From Jiella endophytica (GTDB lineage: Bacteria; Pseudomonadota; Alphaproteobacteria; Rhizobiales; Rhizobiaceae): a stretch of 45,660 nucleotides of DNA. The translations under genes were made by a program, and so were the position numbers. The notes beneath the pieces were generated by a model. That model worked only from the letters and a program-made list of their open reading frames with translations, ran no database searches and was not told where the DNA came from. Positions 8,689 through 17,910 of this stretch are shown here, one piece after another (position 1 is the stretch's first letter; each line of letters begins with the position of its first letter). The stretch lies in the NCBI RefSeq assembly GCF_004519335.1, contig NZ_SOZD01000016.1, forward strand, positions 1 through 45,660, given 5' to 3'.

Positions 8689-11235
8689 TCACAGCTTCAC
8701 CGTCCGCAGCCTGAGCGCATTGCCGATGACCGAGACCGAGGAGAGGCTCATCGCCGCAGCGGCAATCATCGGCGACAGGAGGAGGCCGAAGACCGGGTAG
8801 AGAATGCCCGCGGCGATCGGTACGCCGACGGTGTTGTAGGCGAAGGCGAAGAAGAGATTCTGCTTGATGTTGGCGATCGTCGCCTCGGCGAGGTGCCGCG
8901 CCCGCACGATCGCCTGAAGATCGCCCTTCACCAGCGTCATGCCGGCGCTCTCGACCGCAACGTCGGCGCCGGTGCCCATGGCAATGCCGACATCGGCGGC
9001 GGCGAGCGCCGGAGCATCGTTGATGCCGTCGCCGGCGACGGCAACCGTTCCGCCGCCCTGCCGCAGCTCCTCGACGAGGGCCTGCTTGTCCTCTGGCGAC
9101 AGGCCGGCACGGACCTCGTCGATGCCGAGCTCCTTCGCCACGGCATGCGCGGTGCGCTCGTTGTCTCCGGTCGCCATGACGATGCGCATGCCGCTCTCGT
9201 GCAGCGCCTCGATGGCCCCCTTCGTCGTCTCCTTGATCCTGTCGGCGACAGCGATGAGGCCGGCGGCCTCACCGTCGATCGCGACATACATCGCCGTCTT
9301 GCCCTCACCCTGCAGCCGTTCGGCGTCGCCGTCGAGGGGGGAGGGATCGACGCCCGCAGCTTCCAGCATCTCGCGGTTGCCGAGGAGGACGGACTTGCCG
9401 CCGACGGTTCCCTTCACGCCCCTCCCGGTGACCGAATCGAAGTCGTCTGCATCGGCAAGGGTGAGGCCGCGCTCCCTGGCGCCGGACAGGATCGCTTCTG
9501 CGAGCGGGTGCTCGGAGCCCCGTTCGAGGCTCGCCGCCGCCGACAGGACGGCGTCTTCGTCGCCATCCGGCGCGACGAGGTCGGTGAGGCTCGGGCGACC
9601 CTCGGTGAGGGTGCCGGTCTTGTCGACGACGAGGATGTCGACCTTGGAAAACCGCTCCAGCGCCTCGGCATCCTTGATGAGAACCCCGGCCGAGGCGCCG
9701 CGGCCGGTCGCCGTCATGATCGACATCGGCGTTGCGAGGCCGAGGGCGCAGGGGCAGGCGATGATCAGCACCGACACGGCGGCGACCAGCGCATGGGCGA
9801 GTGCCGGCTGCGGCCCGAAAACGGCCCAGGCGAGGAAGGCGAGGACCGCGACGGCGACGACGGCCGGCACGAAGTAACCGGCGACCCGGTCGGCCAGACC
9901 CTGGATCGGCGCGCGCGAGCGCTGCGCGGTCGCCACCATCTCGACGATGCGCGACAGGGTGGTGTCGGCGCCGACCGCCTGTGCTTCCATGACGAAAGAG
10001 CCGGACTTGTTGAGCGTGCCGCCGGTGAGCTTGTCGCCGGCATTCTTTTCCACTGGCACCGGTTCGCCGGTGATCATCGATTCGTCGACGGAAGAGCGGC
10101 CGTCGACCAGGCGGCCGTCGACCGGGATGCTCTCGCCCGGCCTGACCCGCAGCCTGTCGCCGGACCTCACTTCCGCGAGTTCGACGTCCTCGTCATTGCC
10201 ATCTTCACCAATCCGACGCGCGGTCTTCGGCGCCAGATCCATCAGTGCGCGGATCGCCGAGCCGGTGCGCTCGCGCGCCTTCAGCTCCAGCACCTGGCCG
10301 ACGAAGATGAGTGCGACGATCACCGCCGAGGCCTCGAAATAGACCGGCACGACGCCGTCCTCTTTGAACGACGCCGGGAAGAGGCCGGGAAGGAAGGTGG
10401 CGACGAGGCTATAACCATAGGCGGCGCCGACCCCGATCGCGATCAGCGTCCACATGTTGGGCGAGCGGTTGACGATCGAGGCCCAGCCCCGCTTGAAGAA
10501 GGGCAGCGCCGCCCAGAGGACGACGGGTGTCGCCAGCAGAAATTCCAGATAGACCGCCATCTGTTCGCCGACCCATTCCCTCACCGGAAGCCCGACCATC
10601 GGGCCCATGGTGAGGACGAGCAGCGGTACGGCGCAGAGAGCCGAGACCCACAGCCGCCGGGTGAAGTCGACGAGCTCGGGGTTCGATCCCTCGTCGCCGG
10701 TCGGAACGCCCATCGGCTCCAGCGCCATGCCGCATTTCGGGCAGTCGCCGGGATGGTCCTCGACGATCTCCGGATGCATCGGGCAGGTATATTGCGTGCC
10801 GGCGGGCATCGGCTCCTGTGCCGGCCGGTCGCCGAGATATGTCTCGGGATCGGCCTGAAACCTTGCCTCGCAGCCGGCCGAGCAGAAATAGAAACGCTGG
10901 CTGGAGCCGGACGCATCCTTGTGCTTGATCATGTGCGGGGCGTCGATCCGCTCGACCTCCATGCCGCAGACCGGGTCTTCGGCGGTGAGATAGGCGGCGG
11001 GATCGGCGAGGAATTTCTTGCGGCAGCCGTCGGAGCAGAAATGCACCATGCGGCCGTCATGCTCGGCCGTCGGCTTGCCGGCTTGCGGGTCGACGGTCAT
11101 GCCGCAGACCGGATCGCGGGTGACATGAGCCACACCGTTTCCCTGCCGGCCGTGACCCTCAGCGTCGTGGTTCGCATGATCATGGCCATCCTGGTGGTGG
11201 CCGCGATGGCCGTCGCGCTGCATCGTCTCCGTCAT
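8689..11235 (-). CDS. copA: Copper-translocating P1B-type ATPase with double YHS and heavy-metal-binding domains
   Basis: 848 aa. A His-rich tail (residues 9-28) is followed by two YHS modules (DPVCGM at 41-46 and 87-92, each with a distal FCS-GC pair) and a heavy-metal-binding domain (YTCPMHPEI at 149-157, CPKCGMAL at 165-172). The ATPase core has the TGEP loop at 389-392, the membrane CPC motif at 494-496, phosphorylated Asp538 in DKTGT, SEHPL, and GDGINDAP near the C-terminus. It has no classical GMTCxxC domain. It is predicted to pump Cu(I), possibly Ag(I), across the inner membrane. The start at ATG 11235 is kept, since the alternative at 11223 has GGAG too close. Confidence 0.93.
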   Translation of the reverse strand: MTETMQRDGHRGHHQDGHDHANHDAEGHGRQGNGVAHVTRDPVCGMTVDPQAGKPTAEHDGRMVHFCSDGCRKKFLADPAAYLTAEDPVCGMEVERIDAPHMIKHKDASGSSQRFYFCSAGCEARFQADPETYLGDRPAQEPMPAGTQYTCPMHPEIVEDHPGDCPKCGMALEPMGVPTGDEGSNPELVDFTRRLWVSALCAVPLLVLTMGPMVGLPVREWVGEQMAVYLEFLLATPVVLWAALPFFKRGWASIVNRSPNMWTLIAIGVGAAYGYSLVATFLPGLFPASFKEDGVVPVYFEASAVIVALIFVGQVLELKARERTGSAIRALMDLAPKTARRIGEDGNDEDVELAEVRSGDRLRVRPGESIPVDGRLVDGRSSVDESMITGEPVPVEKNAGDKLTGGTLNKSGSFVMEAQAVGADTTLSRIVEMVATAQRSRAPIQGLADRVAGYFVPAVVAVAVLAFLAWAVFGPQPALAHALVAAVSVLIIACPCALGLATPMSIMTATGRGASAGVLIKDAEALERFSKVDILVVDKTGTLTEGRPSLTDLVAPDGDEDAVLSAAASLERGSEHPLAEAILSGARERGLTLADADDFDSVTGRGVKGTVGGKSVLLGNREMLEAAGVDPSPLDGDAERLQGEGKTAMYVAIDGEAAGLIAVADRIKETTKGAIEALHESGMRIVMATGDNERTAHAVAKELGIDEVRAGLSPEDKQALVEELRQGGGTVAVAGDGINDAPALAAADVGIAMGTGADVAVESAGMTLVKGDLQAIVRARHLAEATIANIKQNLFFAFAYNTVGVPIAAGILYPVFGLLLSPMIAAAAMSLSSVSVIGNALRLRTVKL

Positions 11236-11322
11236 GGGCTTTCTGCCTTCTCGGTCTTCGTCGCGATGGAGATGGGGCTTCCCGTTACTGGAAGGTCAAG
11301 GAAGGCGGTCACCGAAGCTGCC

Positions 11323-11489
11323 GATCGGCCCCCTGGTGGGGGGTCCATAGGACGGGATGAAACGCGTGCCCTGCAGCCTGGCAAGGCAGAGGGGGGCGCC
11401 TCGCACGGCCGGCGCAGAACATTCAAAAGGGAGCGCCCGGCACGCCCCCCTCTGGGCTGCCGCCCATTTCCCCCGCGAGGGGGGAGATC
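11323..11489. repeat. Paired inverted intergenic repeat, copy 3
   Basis: The first element (11323-11396) runs GATCGG...AGAGGGGGG and carries the same internal insert as copy 1 (GGACGGGA, ACGCGT, CCCTGCAG). The second (11444-11489) runs CCCCCCTCTGGGCTGCCG to GGGGGGAGATC. Here the G-rich ends face each other and the GATC ends face outward, the reverse of the arrangement at 1455-1625 and 27084-27261. It occupies the gap between copA and eutB. The rest of 11236-11636 shows no gene. Confidence 0.75.
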
Positions 11490-11636
11490 AACGCGGCGAT
11501 GCTCTCTTCCCACCTGAAGCCGTTTCCGCCATGGTGCAGCAAAATTGACCAGACACGGAATTTGCCATCAGATGGGGCAATCGTCGGGCCGTGCGACGCG
11601 TTACGCCGCCACCGGTCACCCCGCGAGGATATTGAG

Positions 11637-13004
11637 ATGCCACCCAATTCCCTGAAGACCCTTCTCGCCGAGGCGACGCCGGCCCGCTCCGGCGATTTCC
11701 TCGCCGGCCTCGCAGCGGAAAGCCAGGAGGCACGGGTGAAGGCGCAGCGGCGCCTCGCCGAAACGGGCCTTTCGGATATCCTCGCGACGCCGCTGATCGA
11801 CCCGGATAGGGATGAGGTGCAGCGGCTGATCCTCGACCAGCATGACGACGAAGCGTTTCGGCCGATCTCCGGCCTCTCGGTCGGCGAATTCCGCGACTGG
11901 CTCCTCTCGGACGAGGCGACGACCGACGCGATCTCGGCGCTGAAATGGGCACTGACGCCGGAAATGGTCGCGGCGGTCTCGAAGATCTGCCGCAACCAGG
12001 ATCTCATCGCCATCGCCAGGAAACGGCCGGTGGTGACGAAATTCCGCACCACCGTCGGCGAGCCCGGGCGGCTCTCGGTGCGCATCCAGCCGAACCATCC
12101 GACGGACGATGCCAAGGGGGTGGCCGCCTCGATCCTCGACGGCCTCGCCTTCGGTTGCGGCGACGCGGTGATCGGCATCAATCCGGCAACCGACAGCCCG
12201 TCGGCGATGCGGCGCCTGCTCGAACTGATCGAGGAGCTGCGCCTTCGCCTCGACTGCCCGGTGCAGTCCTGCGTGCTCGCCCATGTGACGACGGCGATCG
12301 ACGCGATGGGCCGCGGCGCACCGGTCGATCTGGTCTTCCAGTCGATCGCGGGGTCGCAGAAGGCCAACGAATCCTTCGGCATCAACCTCGCCATGCTGAA
12401 GGAGGGGCAGGACGCGGCAAAATCCTTGAAGCGCGGCACGGTGGGTGAGGACGTGATGTATTTCGAGACCGGGCAGGGCGCCGCGCTGTCAGCCGACGCC
12501 AATTTCGGCATCGACCAGCAGACCATGGAGGCGCGGGCCTATGCCGTCGCGCGGGCCTTCGACCCTCTGTTGGTCAACACCGTCGTCGGCTTCATCGGCC
12601 CGGAATATCTCTATGACGGCAAGGAGATAACAAGGGCCGGCCTCGAGGACCATTTCTGCGGCAAGCTGCTCGGCGTGCCGATGGGGGTGGACGTCTGCTA
12701 CACCAACCACGCCGAGGCCGACCAGGACGACATGGACAACCTCCTGACGCTGCTTGCCGTTGCCGGCGTTAACTTCGTCATGGGCGTGCCGGGCTCCGAC
12801 GACGTCATGCTGAACTACCAGTCGACCTCCTATCACGACGCCGCCTATGTGCGCCGGGCGCTGGGGCTGAAGCCGGCGCCGGAATTCGAGGCCTGGGCGC
12901 GGGAGGTCGGGGTGTTCGACGAGGCGGGCTTCCTGATGCCGGAAAAGCAGCGCGGCGACGCCGGCCTGATCGCCCGGTCGAAACTTCTGGAGGCGGCGGA
13001 GTAG
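11637..13004 (+). CDS. eutB: Ethanolamine ammonia-lyase large subunit
   Basis: 455 aa, normal length. This is the catalytic TIM-barrel subunit of the adenosylcobalamin-dependent enzyme that splits ethanolamine to acetaldehyde and ammonia. Recognisable blocks include FGCGDAVIGINPATDS, CPVQSCVLAHVTT, FQSIAGSQKANESFG and the C-terminal GVPMGVDVCYTNHAEADQ. GAGG lies eight bases before the ATG at 11637; the frame stays open 46 codons upstream without a better start. eutC follows on the same strand after an unusually wide 256-bp gap containing a large palindrome. No ethanolamine permease, eutA reactivase or microcompartment gene is nearby, so this is the stand-alone catabolic form. Confidence 0.96.
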   Translation: MPPNSLKTLLAEATPARSGDFLAGLAAESQEARVKAQRRLAETGLSDILATPLIDPDRDEVQRLILDQHDDEAFRPISGLSVGEFRDWLLSDEATTDAISALKWALTPEMVAAVSKICRNQDLIAIARKRPVVTKFRTTVGEPGRLSVRIQPNHPTDDAKGVAASILDGLAFGCGDAVIGINPATDSPSAMRRLLELIEELRLRLDCPVQSCVLAHVTTAIDAMGRGAPVDLVFQSIAGSQKANESFGINLAMLKEGQDAAKSLKRGTVGEDVMYFETGQGAALSADANFGIDQQTMEARAYAVARAFDPLLVNTVVGFIGPEYLYDGKEITRAGLEDHFCGKLLGVPMGVDVCYTNHAEADQDDMDNLLTLLAVAGVNFVMGVPGSDDVMLNYQSTSYHDAAYVRRALGLKPAPEFEAWAREVGVFDEAGFLMPEKQRGDAGLIARSKLLEAAE

Positions 13005-13057
13005 GGGCAGGTCGCAAAAGGCGTCTGCTTGGACAGGGGATCGCGAAAGCGGGAGCA

Positions 13058-13188
13058 TCGTCATTCTCGGGCCCCGTCCCGAGAATCCAGGGCAACCGCC
13101 GCAGCTTCGGCCGCTTCTGGCTTTTGCAGCTGCAGCCGGTCCTGCCCGACGATCTCTGGATTCTCGGGACGGGGCCCGAGAATGACGA
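13058..13188. repeat. 33-bp perfect inverted repeat between eutB and eutC
   Basis: Arms 13058-13090 and 13156-13188 are exact reverse complements over 33 bp (left arm begins TCGTCATTCTCGGGCCCCGT), around a 65-bp spacer. Each arm is itself near-palindromic (CTCGGG...CCCGAG), so RNA from this gap could fold as one long stem or as two short hairpins. The sequence belongs to the GTCATYCTCGGG...GAGAATCCAG type of intergenic repeat that also appears, shorter, at 21060-21630. It splits an otherwise co-transcribed gene pair. Confidence 0.85.
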
Positions 13189-13260
13189 AGCGTTACTGTC
13201 TGCGCCTGCCGGCTGAAACGACGGGCAATCGATCTGCCGATAGCCATGGGAGCCACCGTC

Positions 13261-14073
13261 ATGTCATCGGATGAAACATCCAAACTCCCCGTCTTCGTCA
13301 CGGGGCGCGACGAACACCCGTTGAAGCGCCTGCGCGACTTCACCGAAGCGCGGATCGGCCTTGGCCGGCGCGGCGCCGGCCTGCCGACGGCGGCCCATCT
13401 CGATTTCGCCGAGGCCCATGCCAAGGCCCGCGACGCGGTGCATTCGGAGTTTCAGGCCGACGCCATCGGGGCGGCGCTGCGCGAGGCCGGACGTGCAAAC
13501 ATCCCCGCCGAGAGCCAGGCCGGCGACCGGGCGACCTATCTGCGCCGCCCGGATCTCGGCCGGCGGCTCGCCGAGACCTCCCGCAAGTCACTCAAGGCCG
13601 TCGAGGGCGGGCCCTTCGACCTCGTCGTCATCGTCGCCGACGGGCTTTCGGCGACGGCGGTAAACGCCCATGGCGCCAAGGTCGCGGCCGGGCTTCTCGG
13701 CGCGCTGCCGAAGGACTGGCGGATCGCCCCGGTGGTTGTCGCCTCGGGCGCAAGGGTGGCGCTGTCCGACCCGATCGGCGAGGCGCTCGGCGCGAAGATT
13801 GCGCTGATGCTGATCGGCGAGCGGCCGGGCCTCTCTGCGGCAAACAGTCTCGGCGCCTATCTCACCTTCGCGCCGAAGCCCGGACGATCCGATGCCGATC
13901 GCAACTGCGTCTCCAACATCCGCCCGGGCGGCCTGAAGCCGGAGATTGCCGGCGAAAAGCTCGCCGGCCTTGTCGTCCGCGCCGCCGAACTCGGCCTTTC
14001 CGGCACCAGGCTGAAGGACGACGCCGACGACCGGCTCGGCAGCGACGGCGAGACGCCGAGGCTCGGCCCCTGA
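13261..14073 (+). CDS. eutC: Ethanolamine ammonia-lyase small subunit
   Basis: 270 aa, usual length. Supplies the Rossmann-like B12-binding part of ethanolamine ammonia-lyase. Typical features are ARIGLGRRGAGLPT (about 31-44), LDFAEAHAKARDAVH, the DLVVIVADGLSATAVNAH block, and the C-terminal DRNCVSNIRPGGL. The ATG at 13261 has GGGAG eight bases upstream and is preferred over the one at 13246. The gene has its own ribosome-binding site despite its distance from eutB. The hairpin between them could attenuate or stabilise the message. Confidence 0.95.
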   Translation: MSSDETSKLPVFVTGRDEHPLKRLRDFTEARIGLGRRGAGLPTAAHLDFAEAHAKARDAVHSEFQADAIGAALREAGRANIPAESQAGDRATYLRRPDLGRRLAETSRKSLKAVEGGPFDLVVIVADGLSATAVNAHGAKVAAGLLGALPKDWRIAPVVVASGARVALSDPIGEALGAKIALMLIGERPGLSAANSLGAYLTFAPKPGRSDADRNCVSNIRPGGLKPEIAGEKLAGLVVRAAELGLSGTRLKDDADDRLGSDGETPRLGP

Positions 14074-14176
14074 TCCTCCGGCGCTAATCCTCAGGCGACC
14101 CCAGCGACCCCTACCCGATGCCGGCAAATTCTTCCATCGCAGTGGTTTGAAGCTGCCGCGCGGCAACACATCTAAA

Positions 14177-14217
14177 GGCGACGGCCGGCGCCGCCGAGAG
14201 GCTCGCCGGCCGTCGCC
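14177..14217 (+). promoter_or_regulatory. Strong stem-loop in the terC leader
   Basis: Perfect 14-bp arms, GGCGACGGCCGGCG (14177-14190) and its reverse complement (14204-14217), close a 13-nt loop, 110 bp before the TerC-family start codon. No T-run follows, so it is not a standard terminator. It could be part of a cis-regulatory leader. I could not match the manganese-sensing yybP-ykoY motif that often precedes such genes. Confidence 0.4.
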
Positions 14218-14327
14218 GCGCCTGCCCGACGGTTTTCGGCCGCGGACCGGTGTGCCGCCAGGCGACGGCGGACGACAAAGCCACGCGGAATGGATCGGTA
14301 TCCTGCCGGTTTGCCGACGGGAGTTTG

Positions 14328-15365
14328 ATGTTGGAAGACTTTTTCACCAGTTCGTCGGGCAACGGTGCCGTTCCGCTCTTCGTCTGGCTCGCGACCATCG
14401 GCGGCATCGCCGCGCTCTTCCTCTTCGACTTCCTCACCCATGTCAGAAAGGCCCACGAACCGGGCTTCAAGGAAGCCGCCTTCTGGTCGGCCTTCTACAT
14501 CGCCATCGCCTGCATCTTCGGCGGCGGGGTGTTCCTGTTCTGGGACCACACCCACGGGGTCGAGTATTTCGCCGGCTTCATCACCGAGAAGAGCCTGTCG
14601 GTCGACAATCTCTTCGTCTTCGTCATCATCATGAAGGCCTTCCGCGTTCCCGGCGAGGACCAGCAGAAGGCGCTGCTGATCGGCATCGTGCTGGCGCTGA
14701 TCATGCGCGGCATCTTCATCGCCATCGGCGCGGCGGCGATCGAGCGATACGCCTGGGTGTTCTACCTGTTCGGCGTCTTCCTGCTCTGGACCGCCTGGAA
14801 GCTCGCTTCCGAGAGCCTTTCCGGCCACAAGAAGTCCGACGAGGAATATCAGCCCAACGCCCTGGTGAAGTGGTTCCAGAACCATCTGCCGGTCACCTCC
14901 GAGTTCCATGGCAACGCGCTGACGGTCCGTGAGAACGGCAAGCGGCACTTCACCCCGATGATGATCGTCATCATCGCGCTGGGGATGACCGACATCCTGT
15001 TCGCGCTGGATTCGATCCCGGCGATCTACGGCCTCACCGACGCGCCCTTCATCGTCTTCACGGCCAATGCCTTCGCGCTGCTCGGCCTTCTGCAGCTCTA
15101 TTTCCTGCTCGGCGGCCTTCTCGACAGGCTGGTCTATCTCGGTCTCGGCCTGTCGCTGGTGCTCGGCTTCATCGGCGTCAAGCTGATCTTCCACGCGCTG
15201 GAGGAAAACTCGCTGCCCTTCATCAATGGCGGCCAGCCGGTGGAGGGCCTGCCGCACATCTCGACGCTGTTCTCCCTCGGCGTCATCATCGGCATTCTAG
15301 CGATCACCACCATCGCCAGCCTATTGAAGAGCCGCGGCATGACCTCGCCCTTCAAGGGCAAGTAG
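14328..15365 (+). CDS. TerC-family integral membrane protein
   Basis: 345 aa with about nine hydrophobic segments. The TerC/Alx family is linked to manganese export and to loading of exported metalloproteins. The membrane segments carry the family's charged residues, e.g. FDFLTHVRK near residue 32, EKSLSVDNLFVFVIIM near 90, and MTDILFALDSIPAI near 220. The ATG at 14328 is preceded by GGGAG with a short four-base spacing; the frame is open 26 codons further upstream. It is monocistronic: a 254-bp leader with a strong hairpin precedes it and atpI follows after about 155 bp. Substrate is inferred from the family, not from the sequence. Confidence 0.88.
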   Translation: MLEDFFTSSSGNGAVPLFVWLATIGGIAALFLFDFLTHVRKAHEPGFKEAAFWSAFYIAIACIFGGGVFLFWDHTHGVEYFAGFITEKSLSVDNLFVFVIIMKAFRVPGEDQQKALLIGIVLALIMRGIFIAIGAAAIERYAWVFYLFGVFLLWTAWKLASESLSGHKKSDEEYQPNALVKWFQNHLPVTSEFHGNALTVRENGKRHFTPMMIVIIALGMTDILFALDSIPAIYGLTDAPFIVFTANAFALLGLLQLYFLLGGLLDRLVYLGLGLSLVLGFIGVKLIFHALEENSLPFINGGQPVEGLPHISTLFSLGVIIGILAITTIASLLKSRGMTSPFKGK

Positions 15366-15520
15366 CGCGGGCAACCGACCCGGGAGCCGACGAGCGGCAG
15401 CACTTTTGCAGCTAGCCGGCAGCTTGCATCGCCGGCCGCGGCCTGCGAGTGGTGCGGCCGGCATTCAGGAAGACGATCTCGCAGGACGACGATGTCGCCG
15501 CAACGAAGAATGAGGCCGAC

Positions 15521-15925
15521 GTGGCGAAGGACGACGACGCCGAGAGGGCAGGGCCGGCAGCCGGCGCCGCGGACACTGCGGCGTGGGACGCAAGGCGCGC
15601 CGCGCTCGACGCCAAGCTCGCCGAGCACCGCGCCCGCAATGCCGCCGAAAGCGCCAGGGAGCGCAAGTCCGGCACGTCGCAGGGCATCGCCGAGGGGCTG
15701 AAGCTCGCCTCGGAATTCGTCGCCGGCATCATCGTCGGCGCGGCGATCGGCTACGGCATCGACCGCCTCGCCGGAACGATGCCCTTCGGCCTCATCGTCT
15801 TCCTGATGATCGGTTTCGCGGCAGGCGTGCGCAACGTCCTCCATTCGGTCGGCCCGTCTTCCTCGCCGGCGCCGAAGACTTCGGACGAACCGCCCGGACG
15901 TTCCTCCCGCAACGGCGAAAGCTGA
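15521..15925 (+). CDS. atpI: AtpI/AtpZ-family F0F1 ATP synthase assembly protein
   Basis: 134 aa from GTG 15521, which has TGAGG five bases upstream; the frame stays open to GTG 15449, giving 158 aa, so the start is uncertain. A charged N-terminal half is followed by two transmembrane helices (about residues 67-85 and 92-112) with the [16 protein letters not shown] and [18 protein letters not shown] blocks seen in rhizobial AtpI. It is thought to assist c-ring assembly. It is the first gene of atpI-B-E-F'-F, and the 108-bp gap before atpB may carry a further promoter. Confidence 0.88.
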   Translation: MAKDDDAERAGPAAGAADTAAWDARRAALDAKLAEHRARNAAESARERKSGTSQGIAEGLKLASEFVAGIIVGAAIGYGIDRLAGTMPFGLIVFLMIGFAAGVRNVLHSVGPSSSPAPKTSDEPPGRSSRNGES

Positions 15926-16033
15926 AAAACCCGGCCCGAAACCCGCCGAATGGGTGTTGCTTCGCGCCTTCGGTAACGCTATTGGCTGATCGTCTCATTT
16001 TGGGCGCAGGCATTCGACGAAGGACCAGGCCGT

Positions 16034-16792
16034 TTGGAACACGACCCGACAGATCCCATTCACCAGTTCCAGATCAACCGTATCGTGCCGATCAAGATCG
16101 GCGACTGGGATTTCTCCTTCACCAATTCCGCCCTCTTCATGGTGCTGACCGTCGCGATCACCGCCGCGTTTCTCTACTATACGACGCGCGGCCGCGGCCT
16201 CGTGCCGTCGCGCGGCCAGTCGATCACCGAGCTGACCTACGAGTTCACCGCCAACATGCTGCGCGACGCCGCCGGCACGGCGGGGATGAAGTTTTTCCCC
16301 TTCGTCTTCTCGATCTTCATGTTCGTACTGGTGGCCAACCTTCTCGGCATGTTCCCGTATTTCTTCACGGTGACCAGCCATCTGATCGTCACCTTCGCAC
16401 TCGCCATGCTGGTGATCACGGTCGTTGTCGTCTACGGCCTGATGAAGCACGGCCTGCACTGGTTCAAGCTATTCGTGCCGCCGGACGTGCCGGCGCTGCT
16501 GCTGCCGCTGGTGGTGCTGATCGAGATCGTCTCCTTCGTCTCCCGGCCGGTTTCGCTTTCGGTTCGTCTCTTCGCCAACATGCTGGCGGGCCACATCACG
16601 CTGAAGGTCTTTGCGGGCTTCGTCGTCTCGCTGAGCGCTCTCGGCGCCCTCGGCATTCTCGGCTCGATCCTGCCGCTGCTGATGGTGATCGCGCTGACGG
16701 CGCTGGAATTCCTGGTCGCCGCGCTGCAGGCCTATGTCTTCGCGGTGCTGACCTGCATGTATCTCAACGACGCCATCCATCCGGGCCACTGA
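16034..16792 (+). CDS. atpB: F0F1 ATP synthase subunit a
   Basis: 252 aa membrane subunit forming the proton half-channels of F0. The essential arginine is Arg178 in [12 protein letters not shown], and the C-terminal helix carries the [18 protein letters not shown] block. HQFQIN near residue 10 is typical of the alphaproteobacterial N-terminus. The start is a TTG with AAGGA about nine bases before it; no better in-frame start exists. It lies between atpI and atpE in the F0 operon. Confidence 0.96.
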   Translation: MEHDPTDPIHQFQINRIVPIKIGDWDFSFTNSALFMVLTVAITAAFLYYTTRGRGLVPSRGQSITELTYEFTANMLRDAAGTAGMKFFPFVFSIFMFVLVANLLGMFPYFFTVTSHLIVTFALAMLVITVVVVYGLMKHGLHWFKLFVPPDVPALLLPLVVLIEIVSFVSRPVSLSVRLFANMLAGHITLKVFAGFVVSLSALGALGILGSILPLLMVIALTALEFLVAALQAYVFAVLTCMYLNDAIHPGH

Positions 16793-16893
16793 TCCTTCGT
16801 CTTGAAGGGTCGAAACGGCCCGGCCCCTCCGCGGGGGCGCAGCGTCGCCCCGACAACCACCCGCTCATCAAACCCGTTCAAAGGAGTAGTCAC

Positions 16894-17121
16894 ATGGAAG
16901 CGGATGCAGCAAAGTTCATCGGTGCCGGTATTGCCTGCCTCGGCATGGGCGGCGCCGGAATCGGCCTCGGCACCATCTTCGGCCAGTATCTGGCCGGCGC
17001 CCTGCGCAACCCCTCGGCTGCCGACGGCCAGTTCGGCCGCCTGATCTTCGGCTTCGCCGTGACGGAAGCGCTCGGGATCTTCTCGCTGCTCATCGCGCTG
17101 CTTCTGCTCTTCGCCGTCTGA
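16894..17121 (+). CDS. atpE: F0F1 ATP synthase subunit c
   Basis: 75 aa hairpin proteolipid of the rotor ring. Helix 1 carries the glycine-rich [10 protein letters not shown] stretch, the polar loop is RNPSA (38-42), and the proton-binding carboxylate is Glu58 in [11 protein letters not shown]. The absence of the Na+-type ligand set argues for H+ coupling. It has the best ribosome-binding site of the operon (AAGGAG, seven bases before ATG), as expected for the subunit needed in highest copy. Confidence 0.96.
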   Translation: MEADAAKFIGAGIACLGMGGAGIGLGTIFGQYLAGALRNPSAADGQFGRLIFGFAVTEALGIFSLLIALLLLFAV

Positions 17122-17196
17122 GGCAAGCCAGCACGCGCCGAACGACAGGACCGGCGGCCATGATGGCTGCCGGCCGCTTACTGCCGGAGACCCGCG

Positions 17197-17796
17197 ATGT
17201 TCGTCACACAAGCCTATGCCCAGGACGGGGAGCCGACCGGGTCTCACGGCGCGAGCGCAATGCCCGAGGAGCACCACGAGGGCACCATCGCCGCAAGTGA
17301 ACACGGGGAAGGCTTTCCCCCGTTCAATCCCGAATTCTTTCCCTCGCAGCTGCTGTGGCTGGCAATCACCTTCGGCGTCTTCTACTGGCTGCTGAAGACG
17401 GTGATCATGCCGCGCATCGGCGGCATCCTGGAGAACCGCCGCGACCGGATCGCCCTCGACCTCGAGGCGGCCGACCGGATGCGCTCCGACGCAGACGAGG
17501 CCAAGGCCGCCTACGAGCAGGAGCTCGCCGAGGCCCGCAACCGTGCCCATTCTATCGCCCACGAGGCGCGCGAATCGGCCAGGGCCGATGCCGAGAAGGA
17601 GCGCAAGCGGCTCGACGCCGAGCTCGACGCGAAGCTCGAGGAGGCCCAGGGCCGCATCGCCGAGGTCAAGCGCGCAGCGCTCGGCGAGGTCGACCAGATC
17701 GCCCGCGACGTCACCGATTCGATCCTGCGCCAGGTCGCCGGCATCGAGGCGAACCAGGACGAGATCGCCGGCGCGGTCGAGCAGGCCAGCCGCTAG
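17197..17796 (+). CDS. atpG: F0F1 ATP synthase subunit b' (second peripheral-stalk subunit)
   Basis: 199 aa. An acidic, histidine-bearing N-terminal extension of about 45 residues precedes one transmembrane helix (about 48-68, LLWLAITFGVFYWLL). A long Glu/Lys/Ala-rich coiled coil then runs to the C-terminus. The pattern, with position immediately before a second b-type gene, identifies the b' subunit found in photosynthetic and alphaproteobacterial ATP synthases, where b and b' form a heterodimeric stator. GGAG lies seven bases before the ATG. Confidence 0.93.
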   Translation: MFVTQAYAQDGEPTGSHGASAMPEEHHEGTIAASEHGEGFPPFNPEFFPSQLLWLAITFGVFYWLLKTVIMPRIGGILENRRDRIALDLEAADRMRSDADEAKAAYEQELAEARNRAHSIAHEARESARADAEKERKRLDAELDAKLEEAQGRIAEVKRAALGEVDQIARDVTDSILRQVAGIEANQDEIAGAVEQASR

Positions 17797-17836
17797 CGCG
17801 CCGTGCGTCCGAGAGGACGCACAAGGGACGCGCTAT

Positions 17837-17895
17837 CTCTTTGATTCGACGCATCGTGCTTTCGGAAAATCGATTCCGATATCCGGGCCGATGCG
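17837..17895 (+). repeat. Dispersed intergenic element, copy A (between atpF' and atpF)
   Basis: This 59-bp stretch shares three blocks with 27595-27656 in the same orientation: CATCGTGC, AAATCGATTCCGAT and CGGGCCGATGC, in the same order with near-equal spacing. It fills the 114-bp gap between the two stator genes, just before the TAAGGAGG of atpF. Sequence identity in a non-coding context suggests a mobile or regulatory element, not chance. Confidence 0.6.
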
Positions 17896-17910
17896 GTAAG
17901 GAGGACGATC

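Noticed and set aside
8893-11517. 874-aa open frame antisense to copA
   Set aside because: Shadow frame of a high-GC gene: Arg/Asp/Gly-rich composition without domains, whereas the opposite strand encodes an intact P1B ATPase with all motifs.
14074-14327. yybP-ykoY manganese riboswitch before the TerC-family gene
   Set aside because: I could not find the conserved core sequences; only a strong GC hairpin is visible.
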